A stretch of DNA of 64,000 nt from Acidobacteriaceae bacterium (GCA_003151155.1 PLWX01000105.1:365-64364); one strand, 5' to 3'. Positions 41,034 to 50,187 are shown, numbered from the stretch's first letter. Numbers and translations: made by a program. Notes: generated from the letters alone by a model not told the origin.

Positions 41034-43217
41034 CTAGCGTGCGAACCGTACCGTAATTCGCTCGCCCGGAGCGATCCTTGCTCCCGGCTCCGGCGACTGT
41101 CCGCGCGCCAATCCCGATCCCACCACGTTCACTTCCAACCCTTGATGCTGCGCCGCCTCAATCACCCCTCGCACCGACTTACCAAGGAACGACGGCACCA
41201 CCATCCCACCGCCAACTTCCACCGTCATCGGCGCTCCCCCACTGGGAGAGGGTGCAACCGGAGCGGTCGTCGACGAAGTGTCGGGTTCAGGCAACGCTCC
41301 TCCCGAAGTCACCGGCGTAGCCGCTAACGCAGTGGGAATAATCTGAGCACCGCCGCTCGCCGGGGCTGCACCCTTGGCAACTACCGGCGCACTCGCTGGC
41401 TTCGCCGGCGCTTCGGCTTCGCTGAAGTCCGGTCCCGGACCTTCCCGATCCAGCGCGCCGCTTTCTTCCAGGTCTGAATCTTTTACCTTCGCCAGCAGCA
41501 TTTGCCGCTTGGGATCGCCCTTGATCTCAGCATCGTGCGGCACATTCATATATTCCAGCGCCTGCTGCATGATGCGGTTGAACACCGGCGCGGAAACCTG
41601 GCCGCCTTGATGCAAGCCTTTCGCCGAATCCAGAATCACCGCCACCGTCAGCGCCGGCGCATTTACCGGAGCAAAGCCGACGAAGCTTCCCACGTAATCC
41701 GTCTTCGAATAGAGGTGTGTCTTCGGATCGACCTTCTGCGCCGTTCCCGTCTTACCTGCCGCCGTGTATCCATTCAGGATCGCGCGTCGCGCCGTGCCTT
41801 CCAGCACCACCTGCTGCATCATCGAGCGCATCTCCGCCGCCGTCATCGACGAAATCACCCGCCGCTGATCTTTCGGATGGAACACGATCTGCCGGTATCC
41901 CTGCGTCGGCTGCGTTACATCCGCAACGATCCTCGGTGGTGTATAGATTCCGTCATTCGCAATCGACGACACCATCGAGATCACCTGCAACGGCGTCACG
42001 CCAACTTCCTGACCGATCGACATCGATCCAATCGACGACCCCGACCAGTGCGACGGCGGCTTGATCAATCCACGCGTCTCGCCCGGCAGTTCAATCCCCG
42101 TCTGCTGCCCGAAGCCATAATCTTTAATGTGCTTGTAGAACTTGTCCGGGCCGAGCCGCAGCCCCATCTTCACTGCCGCCACGTCGCTCGACTCGGCATA
42201 AGCCTTCGCAACCGGCACCACGCCAACGTGATGCGAATCGTGAATCCGTATGCCGCCCACCACGATGAACCCTGGATCGCAGCTCACGATCTCGTCCGGC
42301 TTGGTCAAATGCTCTTCCAGCGCCGAGGAATACGTGACCGTCTTAAACACCGATCCCGGCTCGTACACATCGCTCACCGCGTGGTTCTTCAACATCGCCG
42401 AGGTAATCTCTTTCGCCAGGTTCGGATTGAACGTCGGACGATTTGCCAGCGCCAGGATCTCGCCGGTGTGCGGATTCTGCACCACCACCGTTCCCGCCAC
42501 TGCATGCGTTTCTTGGATCGCCTGGTCGAGTTCTTTCTCCGCGATGTACTGGATGTTCTGATCGATCGTCAGCACGACGTTCGCGCCTTGGTCCGGTTGC
42601 TTCTCGATGCGCCCAAACCATCGCCGGCGCGCATCCATGGTGATGATCATCCGCCCCGGATTGCCCTTGAGATCATCGTCGAACTGCAGCTCGGTTCCCG
42701 CCAGCCCGCTGCCGTCCATGCCGACATAGCCCAGTACCTGCGCCGCCAGTTCGCGCTTCGGGTAGTATCGCTTCGATTCTTTTTGGAAGTAGATCCCGCG
42801 TAGGTTCAGATCATGGACGCGCTTGCTCTTGTCCTGATCGACTTTGCGCGCCACCCACGCAAACGACTTCGAAGCCTTGAGATGGTTCAGAATGTCGTAG
42901 CTGTCCGCACCAAGAATCTTCGCCAGCAAGCGTGCGGTAGAAGACTGGTCGGGAATTTCACTGGGCACCGCGAAAATCGAATCGACGCTCACCGACATCG
43001 CCAGCTCGTGCCCGCCGCGGTCGTAAATCACCCCCCGTGGTGGATCGACGGTGATGGTTCGCTGCTGCTGCCGTGCCGCCTTTTGCACGTACTCGCCGTA
43101 CTTGAACACCTGCAGTTGTACCAGTCGCAGGCAGACCAGCAATCCCCAGAAAAAAAGCAGTCCCCCAAGGATGTAGAGCCGCTTCTTTCCATCCGTGGTG
43201 ACTGCCAATTTCGCCAA
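41034..43217 (-). CDS. ftsI: Division-specific transpeptidase FtsI/PBP2b type with C-terminal PASTA domain
   Basis: A 727-aa class B penicillin-binding protein: one N-terminal membrane span (about 15-30), a dimerisation domain, then the transpeptidase motifs EPGSVFK (SxxK), SSD at the SxN position and AAGKTGTAQK (KTG). After a Pro/Ala-rich linker (about 585-665), the last ~60 residues form a PASTA domain (VPSFLGKSVRGVIEAAQHQGL in pieces), more usual in Gram-positive SpoVD/PBP2x proteins. The TTG at 43217 has GGGAGTAGG upstream. It is separated from the ftsL-like gene by 198 bp with hairpins. Confidence 0.95.
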   Translation of the reverse strand: MAKLAVTTDGKKRLYILGGLLFFWGLLVCLRLVQLQVFKYGEYVQKAARQQQRTITVDPPRGVIYDRGGHELAMSVSVDSIFAVPSEIPDQSSTARLLAKILGADSYDILNHLKASKSFAWVARKVDQDKSKRVHDLNLRGIYFQKESKRYYPKRELAAQVLGYVGMDGSGLAGTELQFDDDLKGNPGRMIITMDARRRWFGRIEKQPDQGANVVLTIDQNIQYIAEKELDQAIQETHAVAGTVVVQNPHTGEILALANRPTFNPNLAKEITSAMLKNHAVSDVYEPGSVFKTVTYSSALEEHLTKPDEIVSCDPGFIVVGGIRIHDSHHVGVVPVAKAYAESSDVAAVKMGLRLGPDKFYKHIKDYGFGQQTGIELPGETRGLIKPPSHWSGSSIGSMSIGQEVGVTPLQVISMVSSIANDGIYTPPRIVADVTQPTQGYRQIVFHPKDQRRVISSMTAAEMRSMMQQVVLEGTARRAILNGYTAAGKTGTAQKVDPKTHLYSKTDYVGSFVGFAPVNAPALTVAVILDSAKGLHQGGQVSAPVFNRIMQQALEYMNVPHDAEIKGDPKRQMLLAKVKDSDLEESGALDREGPGPDFSEAEAPAKPASAPVVAKGAAPASGGAQIIPTALAATPVTSGGALPEPDTSSTTAPVAPSPSGGAPMTVEVGGGMVVPSFLGKSVRGVIEAAQHQGLEVNVVGSGLARGQSPEPGARIAPGERITVRFAR

Positions 43218-43237
43218 GACCTACTCCCTATGGGTGC

Positions 43238-43337
43238 CCCACCCTTGTTACGCAGTGACAGGGTGGGTCGTAACGCTCTCGCTACCACGACTGAACCGCT
43301 TCTACAAACACAGCAGGCGGCCCGGGTTATGGCCGCC
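43238..43337. repeat. Two hairpins in the ftsL-ftsI gap
   Basis: CCCACCCT (43238-43245) pairs with AGGGTGGG (43260-43267) around a 14-base loop. GGCGGCC (43316-43322) pairs with GGCCGCC (43331-43337) around 8 bases. This is the largest gap in the dcw run. The hairpins could reduce transcription of ftsI or be a repeat insertion. Confidence 0.6.
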
Positions 43338-43415
43338 TATTACTGCTTTCAACATACCCCAGGTTGTTGGGGAACCCAGCAGCTTTCACCGCTAGAACTC
43401 GAAAATTTCTGTGAA

Positions 43416-43898
43416 TTACGGCGCCGAAATCACGGACACGCTGCTCATGCGCGCCATCACTTCCGCACCCGGCGTCACTAACCCATCGGAATCCAACTTC
43501 TGCACCTGACCTGCCTGCGGCGCCTGCATTCCCATGTGTCGTGCCATCGCATCGATCCGCTCCGGATCGCGCAGCGAAGCCTGTTCCAGCTTCAGGGTGC
43601 GATTGGCTTCCGCCAACTGGTCGCAGTTGCTCTTCAACTGCTCGATCTTGTACCCGTACTCGATCGAGCTGAAGTGCTGCCATCCATACATCATGACCAA
43701 TGCAAACAGCACCGCCAGCGTCGCGCCGAAGATCGCCATTTCGCGCCGTCGGCGCGGGTCTACCACCTTCATCAAGCGTGAATTGTCGATCGCCTTGGTG
43801 AAGAAAATCTCCGGTGTACCAGGCCGCACCACTACGCGCGGTGCGCTGACATGAGGCGGCGTCCACAAGGTCGCCTGTGCTGGGGCCGCTGCTGCCAT
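43416..43898 (-). CDS. ftsL: FtsL-like division protein
   Basis: A 160-aa bitopic protein in the place of ftsL between rsmH and ftsI. The cytoplasmic N-terminus is Pro-rich and basic, a single membrane span covers about residues 53-72 (MAIFGATLAVLFALVMMYGW), then a short coiled coil (YGYKIEQLKSNCDQLAEANRTLKLEQ, in pieces) and the FtsL-type end LRDPERIDAMARHMGM. FtsL links FtsQ/FtsB to FtsWI. Its ATG overlaps the stop of the preceding small gene by one base (TAATG). Sequence identity in the family is low, so position and topology carry the call. Confidence 0.8.
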   Translation of the reverse strand: MAAAAPAQATLWTPPHVSAPRVVVRPGTPEIFFTKAIDNSRLMKVVDPRRRREMAIFGATLAVLFALVMMYGWQHFSSIEYGYKIEQLKSNCDQLAEANRTLKLEQASLRDPERIDAMARHMGMQAPQAGQVQKLDSDGLVTPGAEVMARMSSVSVISAP

Positions 43899-44071
43899 TA
43901 CGCCACTCCTTGTGCCAGGTACCGCTGATTCGAAGTCATCGGAACGTTCCAGATCAGCGTGTACACGCGCGCCTCGGCGAGTTCTTCCTGCATCATCTCG
44001 CGCGTCTCCGCTTCTCGTTCGGCTTTCGCCACCATGTTGATCAGATCGTCCACCATCGTTCCGCTATACAT
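43898..44071 (-). CDS. Small conserved-looking protein in the dcw cluster, function unknown
   Basis: A 57-aa acidic helical protein (MYSGTMVDDLINMVAKAEREAE, then TREMMQEELAEARVYTL, in pieces). It has no membrane span. The ATG at 44071 has GGGAG 7 bp upstream, and the stop overlaps the ftsL-like start, so it appears translated and coupled. The frame extends to 44143 upstream, but without a better start. I cannot assign a family. Confidence 0.65.
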   Translation of the reverse strand: MYSGTMVDDLINMVAKAEREAETREMMQEELAEARVYTLIWNVPMTSNQRYLAQGVA

Positions 44072-44206
44072 ACCGTTTCTCCCATCCGCCGCGTGCTTCC
44101 TGCACCCGACGCCCTTGTTACGCCCGAGGCCTTGTTGCTGCACTTCCGTTATTCACACTTCCCACAGGTTTATCCACAGTGTGAATATTTATTCTTCGGA
44201 AATTCC

Positions 44207-45148
44207 TTACTTCCTGGCTGCCGCCCGCAATTTCGCGCTGCGGCTGCGTGAATTGCGATCGATCTCTTCTTCCGTCGCGGTTACCGGCTTTTTCGTGAGC
44301 AACTCGTACTTCCCTTTCTGCGCTACTTCTCGCATCGAGTCCTTCACGATCCGGTCTTCCAACGAGTGGAAGCTGATGACCACCAGCCTGCCCCGGGGAG
44401 CAAGCACGGCCGGAGCTGCTGCCAGCAGTTCCTTTAAGTCATCGAGTTCATGGTTTACGAAGATTCGGAGAGCTTGAAAGGTCTTCGTCGCTGGATGAAT
44501 CCGCCGTTCTGAGGAATTCATTGGCCGGGCCACGACCGATATAACTTGTGCTAGATGAGCGGTTGTTCGTATCGGCCGTGCCCGACAAATGGCTCTGGCG
44601 ATTCTCCGCGACCTCCTTTCCTCACCGAATTCGTAAATCACATCAGCCAGCTCGCGCTCGCTTATGCGATTTACCACTTGATCGGCGGTCAGCTCGGCTT
44701 GCGGGTCCATCCGCATGTCGAGCGGTCCTTCCGCCTGAAAACTGAATCCGCGTCCGGCATCCTGTAACTGCATCGAACTGATCCCTAAATCCGCCAGCAC
44801 TCCATCGAGCGTCTTCGGTTGCGCATGTTTCGCAACCTCCGCATAGCTCGCGTGCAAGAGCGTGATCCTGGGCCAGTCGGCCTTGAGATCGTCTCCAATC
44901 TCTGTCAGTCGCCGGCGCGCCATCTCCAGCGCATTCGTGTCCTTATCGAAGCCAATCAAATGACCCTGTGCGCCGAGGCGTTTTGCGATTTCGTAACTGT
45001 GCCCGCCTAAGCCCAAGGTCGCGTCCAGATAAGTTCCACCGCGCCGTATGGCTAGAAAATCGATCGCTTCTTGTGAAAGAACTGAAACGTGACTGAATCC
45101 CTCTCCGCCACGCTCGCCCCTCGGGGCGCTCTCGTCTTGCAAATCCAC
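44207..45148 (-). CDS. rsmH: 16S rRNA (cytosine-1402-N4)-methyltransferase
   Basis: The MraW/RsmH methyltransferase acting on C1402 of 16S rRNA. The 313-aa protein starts with SHVSVLSQEAIDFLAIRRGG-type sequence (shortened), DATLGLGGHS as SAM site, GVLADLGISSMQLQDAGRGFSF in pieces, and the C-terminal ISFHSLEDRIVK. The first codon overlaps the last base of mraZ (45148). Confidence 0.96.
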   Translation of the reverse strand: MDLQDESAPRGERGGEGFSHVSVLSQEAIDFLAIRRGGTYLDATLGLGGHSYEIAKRLGAQGHLIGFDKDTNALEMARRRLTEIGDDLKADWPRITLLHASYAEVAKHAQPKTLDGVLADLGISSMQLQDAGRGFSFQAEGPLDMRMDPQAELTADQVVNRISERELADVIYEFGEERRSRRIARAICRARPIRTTAHLAQVISVVARPMNSSERRIHPATKTFQALRIFVNHELDDLKELLAAAPAVLAPRGRLVVISFHSLEDRIVKDSMREVAQKGKYELLTKKPVTATEEEIDRNSRSRSAKLRAAARK

Positions 45149-45591
45149 TAAATACCCAGGTCGCTAAGCGTCTTTTCATCCTCTGCCGTGAACGGAGCCT
45201 GCTCCATTTCAGTTTTGAGCTGCTCCATGTTCCGAACTCCGAGGTACGTCAAGAACCCCATCACAGCGACTTCACCCTTGATCTCCGCCGCGTCCCGTAA
45301 CAACCCCGGGATCGTCACGCGCCCCTGGCCATCCATCTCCACCGCCTGGCCGTAATAGTTCGACACGTTTAGCAACTTCTGCTTCGTCGGATTCAAGCTT
45401 GGTAGCGCCGCCAGCTTCTGCTCGAAACGCTCCCACTCTTCCATCGGGTACAACCGGGCCTGTTTCCCATCGAACGAAGTCACATAGAACTGCTGCGATG
45501 TGAACTTCTCTTCGATTTCACGCTTAAAGTCGGCAGGAACCTTGAGTCGGCCCTTGTCGTCAATCCGCGTTGGGTGATTGCCACGAAACAT
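45148..45591 (-). CDS. mraZ: Transcriptional regulator MraZ
   Basis: First gene of the dcw cluster. The 147-aa protein has two AbrB-like DNA-binding modules with the family DxKGR pattern: DDKGRLKVPADFKRE near residue 10 and DGQGRVTIPGLLRD near residue 83. In E. coli and Mycoplasma MraZ binds period-10 direct repeats in its own promoter. Four such repeats lie 133-166 bp upstream here. Confidence 0.97.
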   Translation of the reverse strand: MFRGNHPTRIDDKGRLKVPADFKREIEEKFTSQQFYVTSFDGKQARLYPMEEWERFEQKLAALPSLNPTKQKLLNVSNYYGQAVEMDGQGRVTIPGLLRDAAEIKGEVAVMGFLTYLGVRNMEQLKTEMEQAPFTAEDEKTLSDLGI

Positions 45592-45723
45592 TTGTCTTGA
45601 CCCTGACTTACAGGACGCTCAAACTTGCCGGTGCTGCAATTTGCAGCGAAAAAGGTGAATTTTGCCGATACCACTACTTGGAGTCCGTTTGCTGTCCCGT
45701 TTTGGCTTAGCCTACTGCTCTGT

Positions 45724-45757
45724 TCCACTCGGCTCCACCACGCTCCAAATTTGTCCA
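45724..45757 (-). promoter_or_regulatory. Putative MraZ operator: four TGGA boxes at 10-bp period
   Basis: On the minus strand TGGA occurs at 45757, 45747, 45737 and 45727 (5' ends), exactly 10 bp apart, three of them as GTGGA. E. coli MraZ binds TGGGN repeats spaced by 5 nt, also a 10-bp period. The boxes begin just downstream of a -10 element, where a repressor would block initiation. Confidence 0.7.
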
Positions 45758-45758
45758 C

Positions 45759-45786
45759 ATCTTATACTTAAGTAGTTGCGAGTCAA
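45759..45786 (-). promoter_or_regulatory. Promoter of the dcw cluster
   Basis: On the minus strand TTGACT (45786-45781), a 16-bp spacer and TAAGAT (45764-45759) resemble a sigma70 promoter. The start of transcription would fall at or inside the first TGGA box, leaving a leader of about 160 nt before mraZ. Confidence 0.55.
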
Positions 45787-46019
45787 TAGCTTTTTCCCGC
45801 CTTAACCCCTTCCCTCATATCCTGCTTCAAAAAACTCAAGGAATAGATGTTTCCCACTTTGGTAACCACAACAGGTTGTGTTTATTGCGGTGGTTCCGCT
45901 GTACCAGAAACTCCCAAGTCCATATTGACTCGGACTATCAGCCCTTCAGGAACCCTGCTTTTCTGTGGATATCCCAGATTTTGTGGGGTGGAGTGGAGTG
46001 GATCGAAATCCAGGAATTG

Positions 46020-46155
46020 TGGTCAGCGCTAGCGGGGGAGCGTCGGCCCTCATTAAGCGGACGCCTGCCTTAGCCGGGATTTCGAGCAGTCAAGGTCCGG
46101 AACTTCCGCCCCTGAGGCAAACGTGTCTTGAAAGGGCGCGGCTTTAGCCGCAGAG
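46020..46155. repeat. Intergenic repeat-like segment with hairpin
   Basis: Contains hairpin GCGGC-TTTA-GCCGC (46138-46151) and REP-like text (TTGAAAGGGCGCGG before it, CTTAGCCGGGATTTCGAG further upstream). Apart from the mraZ promoter and operator, the gap 45592-46204 holds nothing else I can support. Confidence 0.45.
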
Positions 46156-46204
46156 GGATCTCGCGTTTACTTTTCACCTGCGATAATTTCTGAACGAAAC
46201 GCCC

Positions 46205-46480
46205 ATGCCTATCGAACTCTCCGCTCAATCCCGCACCGAGGCCATCGCCTCGATAAAGCACTACTTTGAAGAAAATATGAGCGAGCCCATCGGTGACCTC
46301 CCCGTTGGTCTCTTGCTCAACTACATCCTCGAAGAAATCGGCCCTGCGATTTACAACAAAGCAATTCACGACGCCCAGGCCCGCCTAACACAACGCGTCG
46401 CCGATCTCGACGGCGAACTCTTCGCCGACGAATTCCAGTACTGGCCCCGCCAGGCTGCTAAACGCAAGTCAAAGCGTTAG
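46205..46480 (+). CDS. DUF2164 family protein
   Basis: A 91-aa soluble protein matching the DUF2164 pattern: RTEAIASIKHYFEENMSEPIG, LPVGLLLNYILEEIGPAIYNKAIHDA in pieces, with the invariant EEIGP.IYN block. The last residues are basic. Function unknown. It has no operon partner. Confidence 0.8.
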   Translation: MPIELSAQSRTEAIASIKHYFEENMSEPIGDLPVGLLLNYILEEIGPAIYNKAIHDAQARLTQRVADLDGELFADEFQYWPRQAAKRKSKR

Positions 46481-46596
46481 CTTCCCTAACTCAAGGCTCA
46501 CGCGCCTGCCGTACACCGAAGTCTCACTGTCAGGCAGCGGCATCCGTCCCACCCCGCGTTCCGTGCCGGCCCCGAACGGCTACAATCCCCACTCCT

Positions 46597-47471
46597 ATGA
46601 ACCGTGCCCTCCTGTTCCTCCTGCTCACCTTCGCCCTGGTTCTCCCGGCCCAGCAGGATGACCGCGTTGCCACCACTTTTCCATTTGAATTTCGCAGCGG
46701 AATGATCTTCCTTCCGGTGCGCCTCAACGGCTCACCGCCGCTTTCCTTCGTGCTCGACACAGGTTCAGCCCGAATGCTCGTCGATCGTGCCCTCGCTAAG
46801 ACTCTCGGCCTCAAGGCTACTGGCCACGGCTCCATGCAAGGTGCCGGATCCGGCCGCATCCCGGTTGAATCGATTGAGAATGTCGCCATCGGGCTTACTG
46901 GCTTGGACAGTAATGGATATGAAATCTCCACCGCGGACCTCCATCCCCTGCAAGCCAGTCTGGGCGAAAAGGTGGATGGCATTCTCGGTTACGAGTTCTT
47001 CCGCCGTTTCGTCGTCACCGTTGATTACGCCGCCAAAACCCTCACCATCGCTCCGCCCAACGCCTTTCATCCCGACCCATCGGCACAGCCGGTTTCCATT
47101 CAGATCCGTGAGAAATGGGCCTTTGTCCCCGGCGAACTCGTCTTCCCGGGAGCCGTTACCGTCCAGGACCACTTCCTACTCGACACCGGGTCGAGCGACG
47201 CCATAGATCACCCCATAGTCACCAAACTCCAATCGAGCACCCAAGCCAAAGCGGCGTAGGCCTCGGAGCCCCAGTCTCTGGCGCCACCGCCAAGGCGACC
47301 TCATTTCGCTTGGGCCAGTACACCGTTCCCAGCCCAACCGTCGCCTGCTGCGGGGCCACCGACACGACCAGCAAACTCATCGGAAGCGACGTCCTGAAGT
47401 TCTTCCCCCTTACGATCGACTACCCCAACGCCAAAATCTGGCTCAAGCCGAACCTCACTTTTCCGAAATGA
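46597..47471 (+). pseudogene. Exported retropepsin-like aspartyl protease, frameshifted
   Basis: The first frame (46597-47259) has a signal peptide (RALLFLLLTFALVLPAQQ), the catalytic SFVLDTGSARMLVD motif near residue 50 and a second HFLLDTGSSDAID near 200. It then runs into TAG at 47257-47259. The continuation SGVGLGAPVSGATAKATSF...IGSDVLKFFPLTIDYPN sits in the other frame, up to 47471. One base lost near the AAAGCGG at about 47245 explains the break. It is either a real lesion or an assembly error. TACAAT lies exactly 10 bp before the ATG and there is no Shine-Dalgarno, so the transcript could be leaderless. Confidence 0.75.
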
Positions 47472-47572
47472 CGCGAGCCAAATTTGTCATGGCGACCGGA
47501 GAACCCGGCGACCTTCCGGGTTCGGAGCGGAGCTACCTTTTGTTTCCGCTTTTAGAGGCTTAAAGTGAGAGC

Positions 47573-48208
47573 GTGCACCTCAATCCCGAATCCGCCCGCG
47601 TCCTCGGCTGCCTCATCGAAAAAGAAATCACCACTCCGGAGTACTACCCGCTCTCGCTCAACGCGCTCATCAACGCGTGCAACCAGAAATCGAACCGTGA
47701 CCCGGTGATGACGCTCGACGAGGATGCCGTACGTCTCGCTCTGCGCAACCTGACCGACAAGGGCCTCGCCCGCCACGCCACCAGTGAAGGCCGCGTCCCC
47801 AAGTACGAGCACGACGTCAACAACGCCCTGCAACTCAGTCGTCGTGAAGTTGCAATCCTATGCGAGCTGTTAGTGCGTGGCCCGCAAACTCCCGGCGAAC
47901 TTCGCAGCCGCGCCGAACGCATGTACAAGTTCGAAAGCCTCGATGACGTCAATGCGAGCCTTCAGCACCTGATCGAGCGCGATCCAGCATTGGCCGTGAT
48001 TCTCCCGCGCCAACCCGGCACCAAGGAAGCCCGCTACGCTCACACCCTGTTGCCCATCGACATTCAGCCTACTCACGAGGCCCCACCGCACCGCCAGCCG
48101 AGCGAAAGCACGGAAGCAAGAATTGTGAAGTTGGAATCCGAAGTCCAAGACCTGCGCCGCGAAATTGAAGAGATGAAAGCGAAACTCGCAGAACTTCAAA
48201 CCGAGTAG
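47573..48208 (+). CDS. YceH/DUF480 winged-helix protein
   Basis: A 211-aa protein of the YceH family: LNPESARVLGCLIEKEITTPEYYPLSLNAL (in pieces) with N.KSNR.PVM and a second winged-helix repeat starting at REVAILCELLVRGPQTPGELR. The C-terminus (about 175-211) is a Glu/Lys-rich coiled coil. Start GTG at 47573. Function is not established. Confidence 0.85.
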   Translation: MHLNPESARVLGCLIEKEITTPEYYPLSLNALINACNQKSNRDPVMTLDEDAVRLALRNLTDKGLARHATSEGRVPKYEHDVNNALQLSRREVAILCELLVRGPQTPGELRSRAERMYKFESLDDVNASLQHLIERDPALAVILPRQPGTKEARYAHTLLPIDIQPTHEAPPHRQPSESTEARIVKLESEVQDLRREIEEMKAKLAELQTE

Positions 48209-48237
48209 CGCGAGGTATTCGCTTTTACATCAATCGA

Positions 48238-48319
48238 GTGCCGCAGGCACGCCATGTAATAGCCCACCTCGTGAGAGGTGGGAAAATCCACGCCCGCATC
48301 AGAGTCCCCTTCAGGGGAC
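48238..48319. repeat. REP-like element of three consecutive hairpins
   Basis: GTGCC-GCA-GGCAC (48238-48250), CCCACCTC-GTGA-GAGGTGGG (48263-48282) and GTCCCC-TTCA-GGGGAC (48304-48319), separated by the conserved-looking CCATGTAATAG and AAAATCCACGCCCGCATC. It lies between yceH and the glycoside hydrolase gene. Confidence 0.75.
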
Positions 48320-48415
48320 AGCATCCACGCACCCTACGCAAACTCGTACTTTCGTCACATCGCTCTACGAGCCTCATCTGCCACAATCGTTTTTCATCCT
48401 GATCGAGGCACAGGT

Positions 48416-50179
48416 ATGCACAGGTTCCTGATTTCTCTGATTACTCCTGCACTTCTACTCGCTTTTACCAGTTGCGGCGGCTCTTCTACTCCATCGACTC
48501 CTGCTCCGGTCGCCAGCCTCACGCTTCAACTTGCATCGACAACTGTCAATCTCTTGCAAGACGGCACGCCCACAACGCTGAACGTCACCGCTACCTGCGT
48601 GAATACCGCTACACCGTCAATCATGCTGACCGGCCTGCCTGCAGGAGTGAATGCCATCATCACCCAACCGACGTGTTCGCAATCGGGCAACGTCGTACTC
48701 TCCATCACCGACGCCGTCACAGCACGCGCTGCCACATATCCCATCTTTGTACATGGCACTAGTTCCGCGGCCACCGCAAGCGCTTCGCTATCGTTGAATG
48801 CCGTGGCGCAAGCTTCGGTGAGTCTCACTCCCACTCCCGGATCCACCGCTTTCATGTCCACTTCCTTCCAACGCGCCGATTGGTCCTACTCCTGGCTGCA
48901 CGATCGTCCTGCCGCGCTCGCGCCGCTCAATAACCTCGACGATTCGCACATCCGGATTCAGCTCATCGACGGAGCCATTCCTCAGCTCAACGCCACGACT
49001 TGGGACTTCACCAAGGCCGACGAAATGATCCAGCCGATCCTCACCGTTGGTGACCATAGTCCGCAACTGCAGATCGGCACCGTGCCCACTTTTCTGGGCG
49101 ATAGCAATGGAAACTATGTCGAAGCGAATCTGCCCGCCTTCGCCGCCTATTGTGCCAACTTAGTCCGCTACTACAACACGGGTGGATTCACCGTCAACGG
49201 GGTGACTTACAAATCGCCCAGCGCAACGCCCATCGTCTGGTGGGGTATCTTCAACGAACCCAACATCAACAACGTCACTCCCGATCAATACGCGACCATG
49301 TACAACACCGTCGCCGCAGCCATGCTCGCCGTCGATCCCACCATCAAGCTCGTCGCTCTGGAACTTTCCGATTGGGGCAACGAACCGCAACGCATGCTGC
49401 CAACGCTGCTTGCCGGCGCAACCCAGCCGATCCACGCCATGGCCACGCACTATTACGGCAGCTGCAATCAGAAAGACACCGACTCACAAATTTTCGCCGC
49501 CGTCGATGGATTCACCACCCATGTTTCTTATTTCCGCTCCACCATGGATGCCAACGTTAGTACCCGCGGCGTGCCCATCTGGATCACAGAAAATAACGTG
49601 AATGCCGATTGGGCTCACGCCGACGGCACCAGCGCCTGCAACCCCGGCACAAAATGGGTCGAGGACGATCGCGGCACCAGCGCTTATTTCGCGGCCTGGC
49701 GTGCCTATGTGTATTCGCAACTAGTGAAGGCAGGTGCTGCTGGAGTGTGGCATTGGTCTTACGCAGGCGGCGGACAGTACGGCGAACTTACCGACAACAG
49801 CACGCCGTATCTGAGCTACTGGGTTGACTCGTCTCTCTCGCACATCTTTGGTCAGGAAAGAATGATTGTCTTGACCAGCAGCGTCACCGAACCCAGTCGC
49901 ATCGAAATCTTCGCCGCGCAGGCCGCTGACGGTTCACGCTGGATCATGCTCATCAATCGCGATGTCGCCGCGACTACCGACAACAACGGTCCGGGCGTTC
50001 CCAAGACGGTGGCGCTTGATCTGAGTGCTGCCGGCCCGGCTAGTCAGATCACGTTGATCGCCATCGACAAAAATACCGGCATCGGCAGCGGCCCCGTCTC
50101 GCAGACACTCACACCAGTCAACGGCGTCGTGACCCTGGCTTTCCCCGGCTACGGCGTGCAGTTCATTCAGTTGCGCTAG
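48416..50179 (+). CDS. Secreted clan GH-A glycoside hydrolase, probable lipoprotein
   Basis: A 587-aa protein with a lipoprotein-like signal (LLLAFTSC, Cys20) and a Ser/Thr/Pro linker, a small beta domain (about residues 35-135), then a TIM-barrel-like catalytic part. The GIFNEP motif gives acid/base Glu281 and WITENN gives nucleophile Glu392, as in clan A (GH39-like) enzymes. A C-terminal beta domain follows (about 475-587). The sugar substrate cannot be read from the sequence. The longer frame from 48278 is mostly the REP-like element. Confidence 0.75.
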   Translation: MHRFLISLITPALLLAFTSCGGSSTPSTPAPVASLTLQLASTTVNLLQDGTPTTLNVTATCVNTATPSIMLTGLPAGVNAIITQPTCSQSGNVVLSITDAVTARAATYPIFVHGTSSAATASASLSLNAVAQASVSLTPTPGSTAFMSTSFQRADWSYSWLHDRPAALAPLNNLDDSHIRIQLIDGAIPQLNATTWDFTKADEMIQPILTVGDHSPQLQIGTVPTFLGDSNGNYVEANLPAFAAYCANLVRYYNTGGFTVNGVTYKSPSATPIVWWGIFNEPNINNVTPDQYATMYNTVAAAMLAVDPTIKLVALELSDWGNEPQRMLPTLLAGATQPIHAMATHYYGSCNQKDTDSQIFAAVDGFTTHVSYFRSTMDANVSTRGVPIWITENNVNADWAHADGTSACNPGTKWVEDDRGTSAYFAAWRAYVYSQLVKAGAAGVWHWSYAGGGQYGELTDNSTPYLSYWVDSSLSHIFGQERMIVLTSSVTEPSRIEIFAAQAADGSRWIMLINRDVAATTDNNGPGVPKTVALDLSAAGPASQITLIAIDKNTGIGSGPVSQTLTPVNGVVTLAFPGYGVQFIQLR

Positions 50180-50187
50180 AAGGAACG

